From Spirogloea muscicola (lineage: Eukaryota > Streptophyta > Zygnematophyceae > Spirogloeales > Spirogloeaceae): a stretch of DNA of 58,401 nucleotides. The DNA lies in assembly GCA_009602725.1 (NCBI GenBank), contig WELB01000241.1, positions 95,636-154,036 of the forward strand, given 5' to 3'. Shown here one piece after another: positions 44,330 to 55,993 of this stretch; positions within the stretch are counted from its first letter, which is position 1; each line of letters starts with the position of its first letter. Below the pieces are notes generated by a model that was not told the DNA's origin, searched no databases, and saw only the letters and a list, made by a program, of their open reading frames with translations. The position numbers were made by a program, and so were the translations under genes.

Positions 44330-44960
44330 GGACGGCAGTGGGCTCCCTTCCCATTCTCAGTGGGCGAGCACTTTCTTCCTGCCCCATTGAATCGGGCACA
44401 GGGCGGGTTTCAGTGGCTCGACCTGTTGTCGGCTATGGGCACTGGGCTTTCCGGTCTCAGTGGCGCGACCTGTTGGCCCGGCTTGCGCGACGCGCTGTGT
44501 CGCGACGCGCTGTGTCCCGCTCAGGCGATGTGAGCAGGCCGACTCCAACGCAGCTGGCTCGCTAGCTCAGGTCTTTCGTATGCGGCTCTCCATCTCACTC
44601 CAGCGGTCCATGGCCCACGCCTTGCACCTGCGTGCTGGCCGTGCTCTAGCTGCAGCCTCTGGCTTTCGTCAAGGGCATTGCTTTCCGGCTGCTAGTCTTT
44701 CTAATTTGCGGCTCCTAAGTCGAGATCACTAAGTTACTCATCCTACCCGGGCAAGTTCCGAGACAGCGCTTTTGGCCCCTTCGGACCTTTGTCAAGTTCT
44801 TCTCGGGCTGGCTGTGCACAGCCCCCCTGTGAGGGAGCCACTCTCGTTTCGGGCTGGCGCTTCACAGCCGGCGGCCCCACCATTCTCAGCGGTCCATGGC
44901 CCACGCCACCGGTGGGCGATGCCTGTGAGAAGTTGTAAACATGACACTCTCCAGAATGGG
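44330..44960 (+). mobile_element. Family A retrotransposon fragments
   Basis: A tail piece with GTGGGCGAGCACTTTCTT lies at about 44355-44380. A pol C-terminal fragment at 44560-44732 reads SLAQVFRMRLSISLQRSMAH, then LHLRAGRALAAASGF, ending NLRLLSRDH-stop, a diverged version of DLRLLSRGY. A tail with TTTTGGCCCCTTCGGACC and the hairpin GGGCTGGCTGTGCACAGCCC follows at 44765-44830. The hairpin stem differs from other copies but still pairs. Confidence 0.7.
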
Positions 44961-45260
44961 GCGATGGCTGTGAAAAGTCAAAGAAGCAACAGACTAGTTA
45001 CAAAGCGGCCGGATATTTTGCTAAACCACACAGCTATGTAAGTGGCAACAAGGGATGCAGCTCAATAACCGCTAACTGCTCAATAAACGCTCAGCAGTCG
45101 CAGTCGTCTCAAGTACCTCGGCATGTGTTAATACCTCTGCGCATTCTATATCTGGGTTGACAGATCCCATTTTTCGAAGAAGCTCATGCCGCATAATCAC
45201 CCCCTTAGCGCGTCTCCGTCCTTGACGTCGATGTTAATTGCAGTTATTCTCTTGTGCAGC

Positions 45261-45410
45261 TTTGTGATACCGTCGAGAAGCATACTGCCTCGGAGGCGGC
45301 CGCGTGGCAGCCCCCGCCTTTCCCGCCGCCTCTTGCGGCGGGCGCACCGCCGGAAGCCCCGCACCGCCGCCGCCCTCGGCGCAGGGCCGGCTTAGACCCT
45401 AGTTCCTGAG
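45261..45410 (+). CDS. Possible terminal exon of an unplaced plus-strand gene
   Basis: After a good acceptor (CTCTTGTGCAG) the frame reads LCDTVEKHTASEAAAWQPPP, then a Pro/Ala/Arg-rich stretch to a stop near 45405. No family is recognised and no upstream exon was located. Could equally be 5' flank of the ChaC gene. Confidence 0.25.
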
Positions 45411-45558
45411 CCTGAACCCTAAACCCTAGACCCCGCCGCCATCGTTGCTGGCGGTGCGGCTGCTGCGGCCGTGGCAACTCGCCGCCTCGGTGCCGCCAGC
45501 CGGCGGCAGCGGCGGAGGCGGCGGCGGCGGCGGCGGCGGCGGCCGCGGCACTCCCGCC

Positions 45559-47873
45559 ATGGTGCTGTGGATCTTCGGGTACGGCTCGCTGGTGTGGCGC
45601 GCCGGGTTCGAGTACGATCGGCGCGTCGTTGGCTACATCCGCGGCTACCGCCGCGTCTTCTACCAGGGTACGGCCTTCCGCCGCCGCCGTGGCTCCGCCA
45701 CGAGCTCCGCGCAAGCTGCGCTGCCCGTCGCCGCCTCCGCTCCTCCGCAGCGTCGTGCCATAGCGCATCCCGAACCCTACACCCTGTCTAGCCCTGAAGC
45801 CCTAAACCCTAAACCCTTGATCCTAAAAACCTTGATTCGTATCTCCTAAACCCAAGTCCTAAACCCTGACCCAAAATATTAGAAAAACCTCTACACCCTC
45901 AACCCTTATTCAACCATCTGCATAGAGCGCGGCGCTCTCCTAACCCCGAACTACTTCAAAATCTCAAACCTGTACCCTAAACCTAAACAACTAAACCCTA
46001 ACTCAAAACCTAGAAACCTTGATTCCTAAACTCAAGCCCTAAGACGTAGTTCAACACCTTGAAATCTCTTAGACCCTAAACCCACAACCCTATTGGAAAG
46101 CAACACCTGGGTAGAGCGCGGCGGCCTTGCCGAGGATTAACTCGCTGCTGGCCACGCCGCCGACCAGGCAGCACCGACCACCGGGGGACGCCCGAGCTGC
46201 CGGGGCGGACCGTCACGCTGGAGCCGCAGCCTGGAGCCGTCACTGTGAGGGCTCGCAGCTCCCCTGAACCCTAATTCGTAAAATCTAAATCCTAAACCTA
46301 ACCCTGTAGCTATACCCCAATTTTTGCAATGCGGCCCAACTGCAGCATTTGTCACGAGCTGCAGCACGCTGCCTCTCCCTCAGCTCGTTAGCTCGCCTTG
46401 GAGCTCCTGTCGATTACCGGTGTAGCAAGCTGGGCCACCGGCGACTTAGATAGCTGGTTTGCAAAGTCCGAGCTGCAAGGAGGTCTGTTGCGCCTGCACA
46501 TAGTGGGCTGCAGCTCCTCATGCAAATTCTCTGCGAGCTTTGCTCTGATGCTCTTCAAGTGGGGGGCAGCGTACTGCATTGAAGGGGGGCCGGAGGCCGA
46601 GGAGGCCACCAGAGCTGTAAACATCTTGACACCTGTTCCAGCAGTCCAGTATCTGCAGTCGTTGGAGCTTGCTGATGCTATCTGGAAAGTGGCATGCACG
46701 TTTGAAGCCTTTCTTGTTGCACAGTCTACATAATACACTTTTCCAGATTTTCTATTACTTGCTTGATGAAATGGCAAGAGGACGTTTGTTGCAACAATGT
46801 GTAGCAACTCAGGCTCCTGAAGCTCACCCCAAATTTCTTCTGCAGTACTTGGAGATACGGGAGAAGCAGTACGATGTGAGGGCCACGGTCGACTTCTTCA
46901 CTGTATGATTTTTCCCCCTTTGACCAGTCTAGGATCCATCCTTCCGGGCATTGTGAAGCTCTGACTGGTGCTGCTTGTGCTCTTTCATCACACTGTAGTG
47001 CGTGGGCATTCAGCAGCCTATAAGAGCCACACTAAAACAGGAATGACATAAATGGGGTCAGCACGTAAAGCTGTGACCTTAGAAGCTTTGAGACCAAGTG
47101 ACATTGCCCTGTGCAGAGGGACTGTGGTTCTGAGCCTGCAGTAAGCAATGTCCTGACGTGAGCTGTCTGTCTCTGCCACGCGGATCGACACTAAGGCTCT
47201 TTATCATGCATGCATGTGTCGACTTAACAATGGACGCTTGATGTGCCCAGAGGTTGACATTTAGCACAAGTCAGCATATGTCATTGGTAGCCTAGCATGT
47301 CCTGTCAGTTTGGCTTTCTCTCGATTGTTATCAGGACTTGAATGCCAGTACGAAGGCTTCTCATTGGTCCAACAAGTGACATTATGCCACAAAAGGAGTT
47401 GTGCTCATCAATCGCTGAGATTTCTTGCAGATATATTGCGACTACCAACAAACAGCAAAACCCCAATTATCTTGGCGAAGCCTCAGTGGATGACATTGCC
47501 AGGTACTTGAGGCAAGCACTCATGCCAATGCATTGTTGCTTGAGAAGTGCCAGTCCCTGTCATGAAAATCTACTCTATGGTCTCTGTAGCACTGCAAACC
47601 TACAAGCTGTGGCACTTGCTCAACAAGCCAGCAGTACTTAGCCCAACATCAATATCGTGCTTGCGAGTACGAGTGCATGTGCAGAGATGGCTGCCTATGT
47701 CTCTTCCAGAAGCTGAAGCCGTTGTTTCCACTGTCTGCTCCAAGCTCAGACAGATCGCCTCAGCAGTGGGCCCATCTGGCCCAAACTACGAATATCTATT
47801 TCAGCTGAGGGAAGCTTTGGTGCAGCAAGGAGGTGCAAGTCTCACCTTCCTCCTGTGCACTGTTGTGGCATGA
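45559..47873 (+). CDS. ChaC-type gamma-glutamylcyclotransferase
   Basis: Exons: 45559-45667, 46168-46244, 46560-46616, 46846-46902, one unplaced exon, 47431-47502 and 47750-47873 (stop). The enzyme cleaves gamma-glutamyl compounds, glutathione in ChaC proteins, to 5-oxoproline and the remaining peptide in the cytosol. The N-terminus [17 protein letters not shown] carries the YGSL substrate-binding motif. [19 protein letters not shown] and PGRTVTLEP follow, then [19 protein letters not shown], then [10 protein letters not shown] with the catalytic Glu of the REK motif. Near the end come [38 protein letters not shown] and LFQLREAL. These match the family in order. An exon linking 46902 (phase 0) to 47431 (phase 2) is required but I could not place it; it should end in GT completing Val before YIATTN. 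The last residues ([14 protein letters not shown]) are not family-like, so a further 3' exon is possible. The ATG at 45559 follows a (GGC)n 5' leader. Confidence 0.88.
45770..46095 (+). repeat. Telomere-like CCCTAAA tracts in ChaC intron 1
   Basis: The intron 45668-46167 is largely built of degenerate CCCTAAACCCTAAACCC-type words from about 100 nt after the donor. Same orientation as the gene. Confidence 0.85.
46261..46307 (+). repeat. Telomere-like tract 16 nt after a 5' splice site
   Basis: CCCCTGAACCCTAATTCG, then AATCCTAAACCTAACCC, directly downstream of the ChaC donor at 46245. Same orientation as the gene. Confidence 0.8.
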
Positions 47874-49205
47874 GCATAAGCATGACACAACAATTTAGGA
47901 ATGCTTACTTCATTGTTGCTCTGCAACAAAGCAGCCACGGTTGAGCTTTGAGTCTTACATTCTCTGTCATACTTCCGTGATATTATTCCACATCTTCATC
48001 ACCTGCAAGTGAAGACTTGTGCAAGTAGCTAGAAAGAGATTTCCAACGAGCTTCTTTGTGTTCTCTGACTAAGTAAAGGTGGTGTCGTACCCGTAACAGC
48101 GGAAGTGGAAGAGGAGACTGAGTCACTGTGCACCAAGGTGCGCCTCCTACTCGGCACGACCACAGCCGAGCTACCCGGAGAGATATTGTGAGGCCATAGG
48201 CCTCACCTTTCATTCTTGGTCGGAAAGGACTTCCGAAACAGAGCACGTCCAGCCCCCTTATCATTGATGTGGCTCAGATTCTTGCACGCTGTTGACCGCC
48301 AACTGGCGCCCAATTCCCATTACTATCACTCAGCACTGATGGTGAATGATAAAGAGCAATGCAGCTGAGCCAGGCCCCCTGGCGCCACAGGAGGGACAGG
48401 CCAGCCCACGTAAGTGAAATGGTTGGGTGGACTTCCTCAAGTGTTCACAGTCGAAGCAAATCAGGCTATACTACTGCTGAAAGAAAGTGTCTACCTTCTT
48501 CATTTCTCTCTTACCTTTGTCCGAGCAAATGAAGTTATGCTGAGAGAAGTCACTTGCCTTCACAAGCAAATTCCCCCAACGAGCCAATTCTGCCAGAAGG
48601 TAGCGGCGCTCCGGACCGACGGCGCATTAGCCGACGGTATTGATGACGGGGACGGGGACGGGCCTGCGTGGAGGCGAGTCGGCAGCGCCACAGAGGCGGG
48701 GGGGGCCCCGAGGAAGAGGCCTGCTCCCAACAAGGGAGAGATCCGGTAATACGACAGAGTGATTTCGGAAAGGGGCCCTTGCCTGAGAAGCGGAGGGAGG
48801 GTACGAGCGGGCCCTCGGGGACCTCCGCCTCCTCCAGCTCATTGCCATGCGCCGCAGCCACCGCCGCGAAATCCGCCGCACAAGCCGCCGTTGGATTCCT
48901 CCGCTGAAGCCGCCGCCGAAGCCACCGCGAGAGCCGCTGCGAAGGCCGCGCGCTCGGGCTGCGGCTCCTCGGGCGGGCGAGGGAGTGGCCGTGGCTGGCG
49001 GCCTGGCAGCGGGAGTGCAGACGGCGGTACCTGCGCCGGATTGGGCGGCGGACGGCGCGGCGGATGTCGCGCCCGAGGCGGCTGGCCGCCATGAGCGCGT
49101 CTGACGACGGGCGCCTGTGACGGAAAACGGCGCTGCGACGTCGCCGATTGAAGCTGTGAGAAGCCGGCGCTCGTGGGGTGCTGAGAGCCGCCGCGGCGGC
49201 CGCCA
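47874..49205. other. Region upstream of RSH1, no supported gene
   Basis: The right half (48600-49200) is very GC-rich with open frames in several phases, probably the promoter and 5' UTR of RSH1. No conserved protein block was found. Confidence 0.45.
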
Positions 49206-52200
49206 ATGGCGGCGGCGGCGGCGGGCCCGCCGCAGCTCGACGCGGCCGCCGCCAGCTCCACCTTCCAGCAGCAGCGCCTGCTGTCCCACGGCCGCGCCAG
49301 CACGTCGCGGCAGGGCGGCGGCGGCTCGGCGGCCTTGCCTGGCAGGGCCTCGGAGCAAGCGCAGAAGCCATGGAGGGCCTCGCGCTGGCGGGGCTCCTCA
49401 GCGAGGCCGTCGCACCTCGGCGTCTCGTTACAGAAGCTGGCAATGGTCCCTCAGAAGGCGAGGGACGCACCACTAGATGGGCCTGCAGGACTCAAGGTCG
49501 TCTGCAATACCGCTGCCGCGGTCGCGACCATCGGCGAGCTCGTCGCAGCAGGCTCGGCGGCCACCGTCGGAGCGTCCTCGAGCGGCACGCACATGGCCAT
49601 TGGGCTTGGTCAGTCCATCTTATTACATACTTCATCATTTAGTCCTTGTCGGAGTTGTCTCTAATCGTCTGCCATTTAGCCTGTGGCAGACCAGGCGTTC
49701 TGAATACATTGCAGTAATCTATGCAGTAACCCTTTGAGGCTGGTGCTGGCAGCCTCTCATTTAGTTGCTCTTGTTTGCTGCTGGACAAATCTACTGATCA
49801 GTCTGTGCGATTTGTGAGGCACAGTCACGCAAGTCGCCATCACTGCGGCAGCCGTGGTCTATGGCGCCTACCTTTCACCATACGCAGATACCATTCTTGG
49901 CAGGGAAGACAAGAATCTAGCAGGACCAGGTATCTAGTCTGCCATCACCTGCCTTAGGTTTGCAGGCTTTCACCATATCCACAGACATGTGGATATGGTG
50001 GCTTGGAATTCATCAGTAGCTAGGCCGTTAGCTGGAAAACTTATATTTTTCCTGTTGTTGTGACCTGCAGTTATGCAGCTGGTGATTGACGGGGTCGACG
50101 TCACTGGCTATGCCATTTTCAGAGAGCCACAGGTGACCTTCAAAGAGTCCTAGCCGGCCGCCGTGGCACAGCTTGTTGTCCTTAAGTTGCGGTTGATTGG
50201 TGCAGCAGAAGTTCTTGTTCCAGCCCCAGAGAGCTCAAGTCATCCCTCTTTGAAGTGCACCTTTGTGCAGGCTATCTTAGTGATATTTTCTGCAGCTGTA
50301 ATGCAGAATGATTTGGGCACCAATCTGGGTCAAGCTGCAGCCATGACGTGTATCGACTTAATCACCTAGTCAGCATTCCATTATGCAGCAGCAAGAGAAG
50401 TGCATGCGCAACTTCAGCCTTGAGCGCTTAGTTCAGGGCTTGTGGGCATCTTGTGTCGCAGGTCACAGAGGCACTAGTTTATGCTAGAGAGGCTCACAAA
50501 GATCAGACCCGGAAGACTGGCGAGCCATACATCACCCATTGCATCCACACTGCCCGAATATTAGCGGCACTTATCCCTTCAAGTGGCCAGCGAGTGAGCT
50601 CATCTGTCATGATTGTGGCAAGGACAGCCATTAGCAAGCTGTATGCTCGGAAGCCCTATATCAATCAATATTAGTTGGGTCTAGCTAGGTGCCACGATTG
50701 TTTGCTACAAATTCAGCTTATAGATGTGACTTCATTAGTCCCCATCAATTCCTGTTGATTGTTGTGCAGTAAAAGACAAAGTATCTGAGCTATGAATTTG
50801 GTATCATGGGATGTATCAGGCAGTGGATACCATTGTTGCCGGCATTCTGCATGATGTGGTTGATGATGGCCGCCGCACTCTCACTGAAGTTCGGAAGTAC
50901 TTTGGCAAGGATGTGGCTACTCTTGTGGAGGGTGTGTCTAGACTTAGTCACATCAATCAGGTCAGTTACAATACAGAAGGTCATTGTAGCCACTGATTAT
51001 CTGTTGAAGGCATCGAGTATTGCTTGAAGCAATACTAAAGGGCTGTGCTTGTTGCTGGCTTCTATTGTTATAGCTGATTGATGCTTTGAACCCACTCTCT
51101 GCATTATCAGCTGCTGAGGCGACACAGGCGAAGTTCAGCTGGGAAGGCTGACAAAGAGGTAGCAGGACTGTCATCCGCTGATGTGAGTAACGATGCTATT
51201 TACAAGACAAGAAGCTCTCAATGACAAATTTTGCTAGTCACGAAAGGGAGACATAGGTAGGACTAGTGTCCTTGCTAATTGTCAAGCCTTATGGGCACAG
51301 ACGCTGATGTAGGAGCCTATACTGACCAGCGGTATAGGATAGGGTATATTGTTCCAGTATCTTCTTGTGGGACCGCGACCTCCAGTCACCATAATTGGAA
51401 GCAGGAATAGAAGAATACATTTGTTCAATTGTTAATGCGCAGCAACATTACATGCTCCGACTTGCCAGGTTAACAGCCTGCGGCATATGATGTTGGGAAT
51501 GGTCGATGATGCTCGTGTCGTGCTCATCAAGCTCGCCGACAGACTGCACAACATGCGCACAATGTAGGCAAATTTTGACTCAGTCCAATATCGGTTCTTT
51601 GGTAGTTTGAGCAGTTGAGTAGTCTATTGAGCATGTCAGTCGTGGACTACAGGTTGACTGTAGGCGGCATATGCTCAAGCTCTGGTCAGAGTCGGGGCTT
51701 CGTCATGCAGTAATCTTGACTTTGTGAATCTTTCTCTGCAGCTACGCTTTGCCACCGGAAAAGGCTCGCGCAGTGGCACAAGAGACCATGGCGGTTTGGT
51801 GCTCCATGGCCTCAAACATAGGGATGTGGGCTATCAGGGCCGAACTGGAGGACCTTTGCTTTGCAGTCTTGCAGGCATGTATCCAGCTGACTCTGCATTG
51901 GAAAGCACCACAAAGTGAAGCAAGCAAAAAGTGCCACTGGCAACTGCTGTGACTCTTCAGTCCCATTTGTGATACAGGACAATGGGTTTGACTTGCCTTA
52001 TGACTTCACCTCAATGAGTTTCAAGTCAAATTTATGTCAAATTTTTGTGACACCAGCCTCAAGTCTGAGTCTGGCCTCAGATGATGAGCTCTGACACTGC
52101 CTGGTTGCGTGAGCAATGCAGCCTCGTACATTCCGCCGGCTCCGATCAGAGTTGGCAGCCATGTGGAGCCCTGATAAGAACTGGAGGAACCACAGGCGAA

Positions 52201-55200
52201 TGACCAAAAGAGCAAAAAGGAGGGCCCTCATCTACGGTGAAGAGGCTGAAGAGTCACTTCCCTTGAGGGATCCTGAGGACGAGGAGGACGTCTCCATGAA
52301 GGTCTGCCTGCCAACAAAGAGCGATTGTTACCAAAGCCTGCATCTATCTGTGGCAAGGCTTGCCTAAATTTGCATATGTGCACATGGTGTGGCGCAGTCT
52401 CCGATGCCCAGTAACTGTAGATGTGTTGTGGTTCCTGTATTGTAGTTTGTGTGTCATCTTAAGACCAGGCTTGCTGCAGGATGTAGTCCAACACTCACTC
52501 AAAGACATTGGGTACAGGATCTCTTGCAAGCGGTGGTGCCCTTTGATGTTCTGCTCGACCGAAGCCGGCGTCCGTATGGATTGGGGAGCGACAGTCGTCT
52601 AATCATACAGTCACGGCCACAAAGCAGCACCTCCAGCAGTCAAGAGACTAGTTTGACAGAGTCCAGAGTTCCGAAGGTGGTGCGAGATGCTGAAGTGGCT
52701 CTCGCAGCCCTTGGCGCCTGCGAGGAGGCTCTGGACAAAGAATTGCTCATTACGACACCGTGAGCAGCCTTTTTGCTTTGTGTAGGAGCACATCTTCTCA
52801 ATACACACTGTTTTCTGGTGTAGGTGCTTGACATTGGCATAGACTTAAGCTGGATGATTGCAAGAATGTGAGTACTGGTAGGCCTGAGATTGAGGCTTCT
52901 GCTGTGCAGCTACATCCCTGGCATGGAGATTACATTGTCAGGCCGTTTGAAAAGCCTGTACAGTGCACACTGCAAGGTCTGTGCAGCAGCCCAAGTACCA
53001 AGTAGCACAGAGCTGGAAGTCGCAAGGAGGATCCTACTTGCTAGAGACTTCTGGTCATGGCACGCTGCAGCTGGTGCTACTGCGCACTCTTAGCATTGCA
53101 GTCTTGAGTTGATGCAGATGCGAAGGAAAGGAGTCGGTCTAGATCAAGTGTATGATGGGAGAGCCCTCCGGGTGGTCGTTGGGGATGACGGTGGAAGGCT
53201 TCATGCATCTGCAGTGGAGGGTTGCTACAGTTTGTTGGGGGTCGTCCACAGGTATGTTATGCTTTGCCATTTAGACAAATAGGATCAAGTTGATAGTGCA
53301 ATAAGAGGTATTATGTGCAGGTCACAACATGTCTTGCTATGACCATGTCTTTGATGCTGTATATTGTTTCATGACAGCCTATGGACACCCATCGGTGGTG
53401 AATTCGACGATTACATTGTGAACCCAAAGCCAAGCGGATATCAGGTACTTGGCCTTTGTGCGTCCTGCAACCTGGCCATTACTGTGCAAGTTCATTGCCG
53501 AGGATGTGTGCCATAAGAGGTGGAAATCTGCACGAAGTTGTCAAGCAAATTAACAAGCTGGGCTGCTGCATGTCTGCCTGCAGTCATTGCACACAGCAGT
53601 CACAGGCCCAGATGGAGCTCCACTAGAGGTGCAAATCAGGACCAAGGTATTCCTCACTTGGCATGGCTGACACAACAAGCCATAAGTAGCTGGACCTCAT
53701 TCAGGGAAACATATGTGCTCACTGAGTTTGTCTCAATTACCCCATCTCTGAGCAAGCATGCTGTTCAACACAGGGCATGCACGAGTATGCTGAGATGGGA
53801 AATGCTGCCCATTGGCTGTACAAAGAGGAAGGCAACCGAGACTTTTCTGCTGAAGCACTAGCAGATAGGCCAGCCGAGCTCAATGAGCGCAGGCAGCGAT
53901 CTCCCAAGGGCCCTCCATACTCGCTTTTTGCTAGTGACCAAGTTGCATCAGAGGACCCAGCTGGAGAGAGGCCATCGCCAATGTGGGCACAGGCTCGGTT
54001 AGGAAAGCTTGGCCACCCAGCTTTGCGGATCGAGGAGGGCCGCCTACTGGCTGCAGTGGTTGTAGAGTAAGCAAGACCTATGCTCACTTACTTGTGGTCG
54101 ATATGCTTAACATGCTCTGAGGCATGTTGTACCAATGGTATACAACAGCTCAATGGGCGTCCTGGAATGCGTCATCAACCAATTAGTCAGATTGGTATGC
54201 GGAGTGTTAGCTGATGCAGAAGCATACTGGACAGTAGCATTGAGGACATGCAACTGATTCAGCAATTGACACCTACAGGGTCAATAAGGGTGGGAAGGAG
54301 CTTCTTGTGGCCGTCAGCTTTGCATTGTATGCTAGAGATGCTGTTGCTGCTGGGCGCTCAAAGAACCAGCGTCGTCGCTGGGAGACGTATGCCAAATTAT
54401 ACAAGAAGGTAAGTCACTGCTTGCATTTCTGCAGCTGCCTGAATTAACGAGGCACTCCTCCAACAGGCATTTATGCAGACACGATGCGACAGTGTGCTTT
54501 AAGGCAGTTGCTACAGGTACTGAAGTATAGGAGGAACAACATATCTTCATGAATATCAGCTTCATGTGCAAGTGCAGTGACAAGTGCTGAGTCTGCTAAC
54601 TCGAGCGCGGGGTTCAGAGTTGAAGATGTAGCGTCTGGGGAGCAAGCGTTTAGATTTTTGTCCTTGACAGCTTACACTCTGGCCAGCAACTGTATCTACA
54701 TGCAGATGCTGCAAAGTCTGCAGCATGCTTCGTGTGACTTTTATTTTATGTCAAGGTCTGCATTTCTATAATACTTTCATGACTTAAGCTCTTGTTGTGA
54801 GTTAGCAGGTGAAGGACTTGTGGTGGAACGCCCCTGGGCATGGCGACTGGAGCACCTGCTTGGAGAAGTACACCCTTTGCAAGGATGGCATCTATCACAA
54901 GGTATGACAGTGTCTATATGCTGGATTGCCCCTCTACCAGTCAAATACCTGTGTTTCATCACTTTGTCTCACTTCTGTCAAGCTGTTCTTGTGCTGCTGA
55001 TAGCATCCCATTGATCTTTGACATGAAATAAGCTGTTGGTCATGCAGGAGGACCAGTTCGGACGAGCTTTGCCAACTTTCATCCAGCTTTTGGACCTCAG
55101 TCAAGAGGAGCACCGAGAGTATATTGACGTCATGGCGCTTGTGAAGGAGGGCCGGGTGGTGGAGTTACAAGAGAAGGAGCCTGTGAAGCGGGCAAGTATT

Positions 55201-55993
55201 CAGGAACAGGAGACAGGAGAGGAGGACGATGAAGGCGGCCTTGCAGAGCCCCGTGCTTTTGTCCACGGGCTCAACAACAAGGCATGTAACTGCCTGCATT
55301 GCAGCTACCATGTATGGACCCGACAGAATGCAGGTGCAGTGATGTGTAGGTGAGGAACATATGAAGTCAATGTAGACGTTGTGCATGAGCTTTGCCCAGG
55401 TGTTGGTAAACGAGACGTATTCCTTGATCATGCATGGGGCAATCCTTTTTCTGAGTACAATTACCATAGCCGCAAAGTCCAGGTGCGATGGTTGCGGTCA
55501 ATGCTGCAATGGGAACCAGACCTCGCCCGCAAGGAAACTGCTGCACTATCTGAAGTGCTTGTCATACAACTGCCAGGTATTATATATAGCAATGGTCACG
55601 ACTAGTGACCATTGCCATAGCTTACTGAGGTGTAGATTATTTGGATTTCCCACTGCTTCTGATGGATTGCTAGCTGGAAACTGGGCAATCAAAACCACTT
55701 TTTGAGATGCCCAAGTGTCCTCTCTTTCTCCAAACACACGTTCTGCGTCATTAGCACATTGTGTTTCATGTATATGACAATCATCCAGCATTGTGCTAAA
55801 TACTCTTATTTTCCTAAATGGTGGAGCAGGCGACATCTTACGGATGCCGGCCGGCAGCTGCGCTGCTGACGTGGCAGCGCTGCTTGGCATGGAGGACCGG
55901 CTAGTGTACATCAACAACCGCGCCGTCCTGCCAAGCACGCGGCTCAAGGACGGGGATGTGGTGCAGCTTCGAGGGCATTATAACGAAAAGTGA
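49206..55993 (+). CDS. RSH1: RelA/SpoT homolog, RSH1-type (plastid ppGpp metabolism)
   Basis: Twenty exons, all in phase, 964 residues: 49206-49608, 49834-49929, 50071-50132, 50462-50593, 50820-50960, 51111-51182, 51469-51563, 51742-51874, 52122-52301, 52518-52759, 52910-52976, 53118-53251, 53378-53444, 53584-53646, 53774-54066, 54279-54408, 54809-54901, 55048-55281, 55483-55576 and 55830-55993. The N-terminus is Ala/Ser/Arg-rich like a transit peptide. A hydrophobic segment ([19 protein letters not shown]) follows. [13 protein letters not shown] leads into the HD hydrolase domain ([27 protein letters not shown]). The synthetase-like domain has [25 protein letters not shown] and [22 protein letters not shown] follows, and a TGS domain ([19 protein letters not shown]) ends the protein. 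This order is that of plant RSH1, described as mainly a (p)ppGpp hydrolase. HDVVDD replaces the usual HDxxED. The intron after exon 8 is GC-AG; that after exon 18 may be too. Confidence 0.95.

Noticed and set aside
48550-49473. 307-residue minus-strand Arg/Pro/Ser-rich frame opposite RSH1 exon 1
   Set aside because: Antisense shadow of a GC-rich leader and transit-peptide region; low-complexity translation with no recognisable domain.
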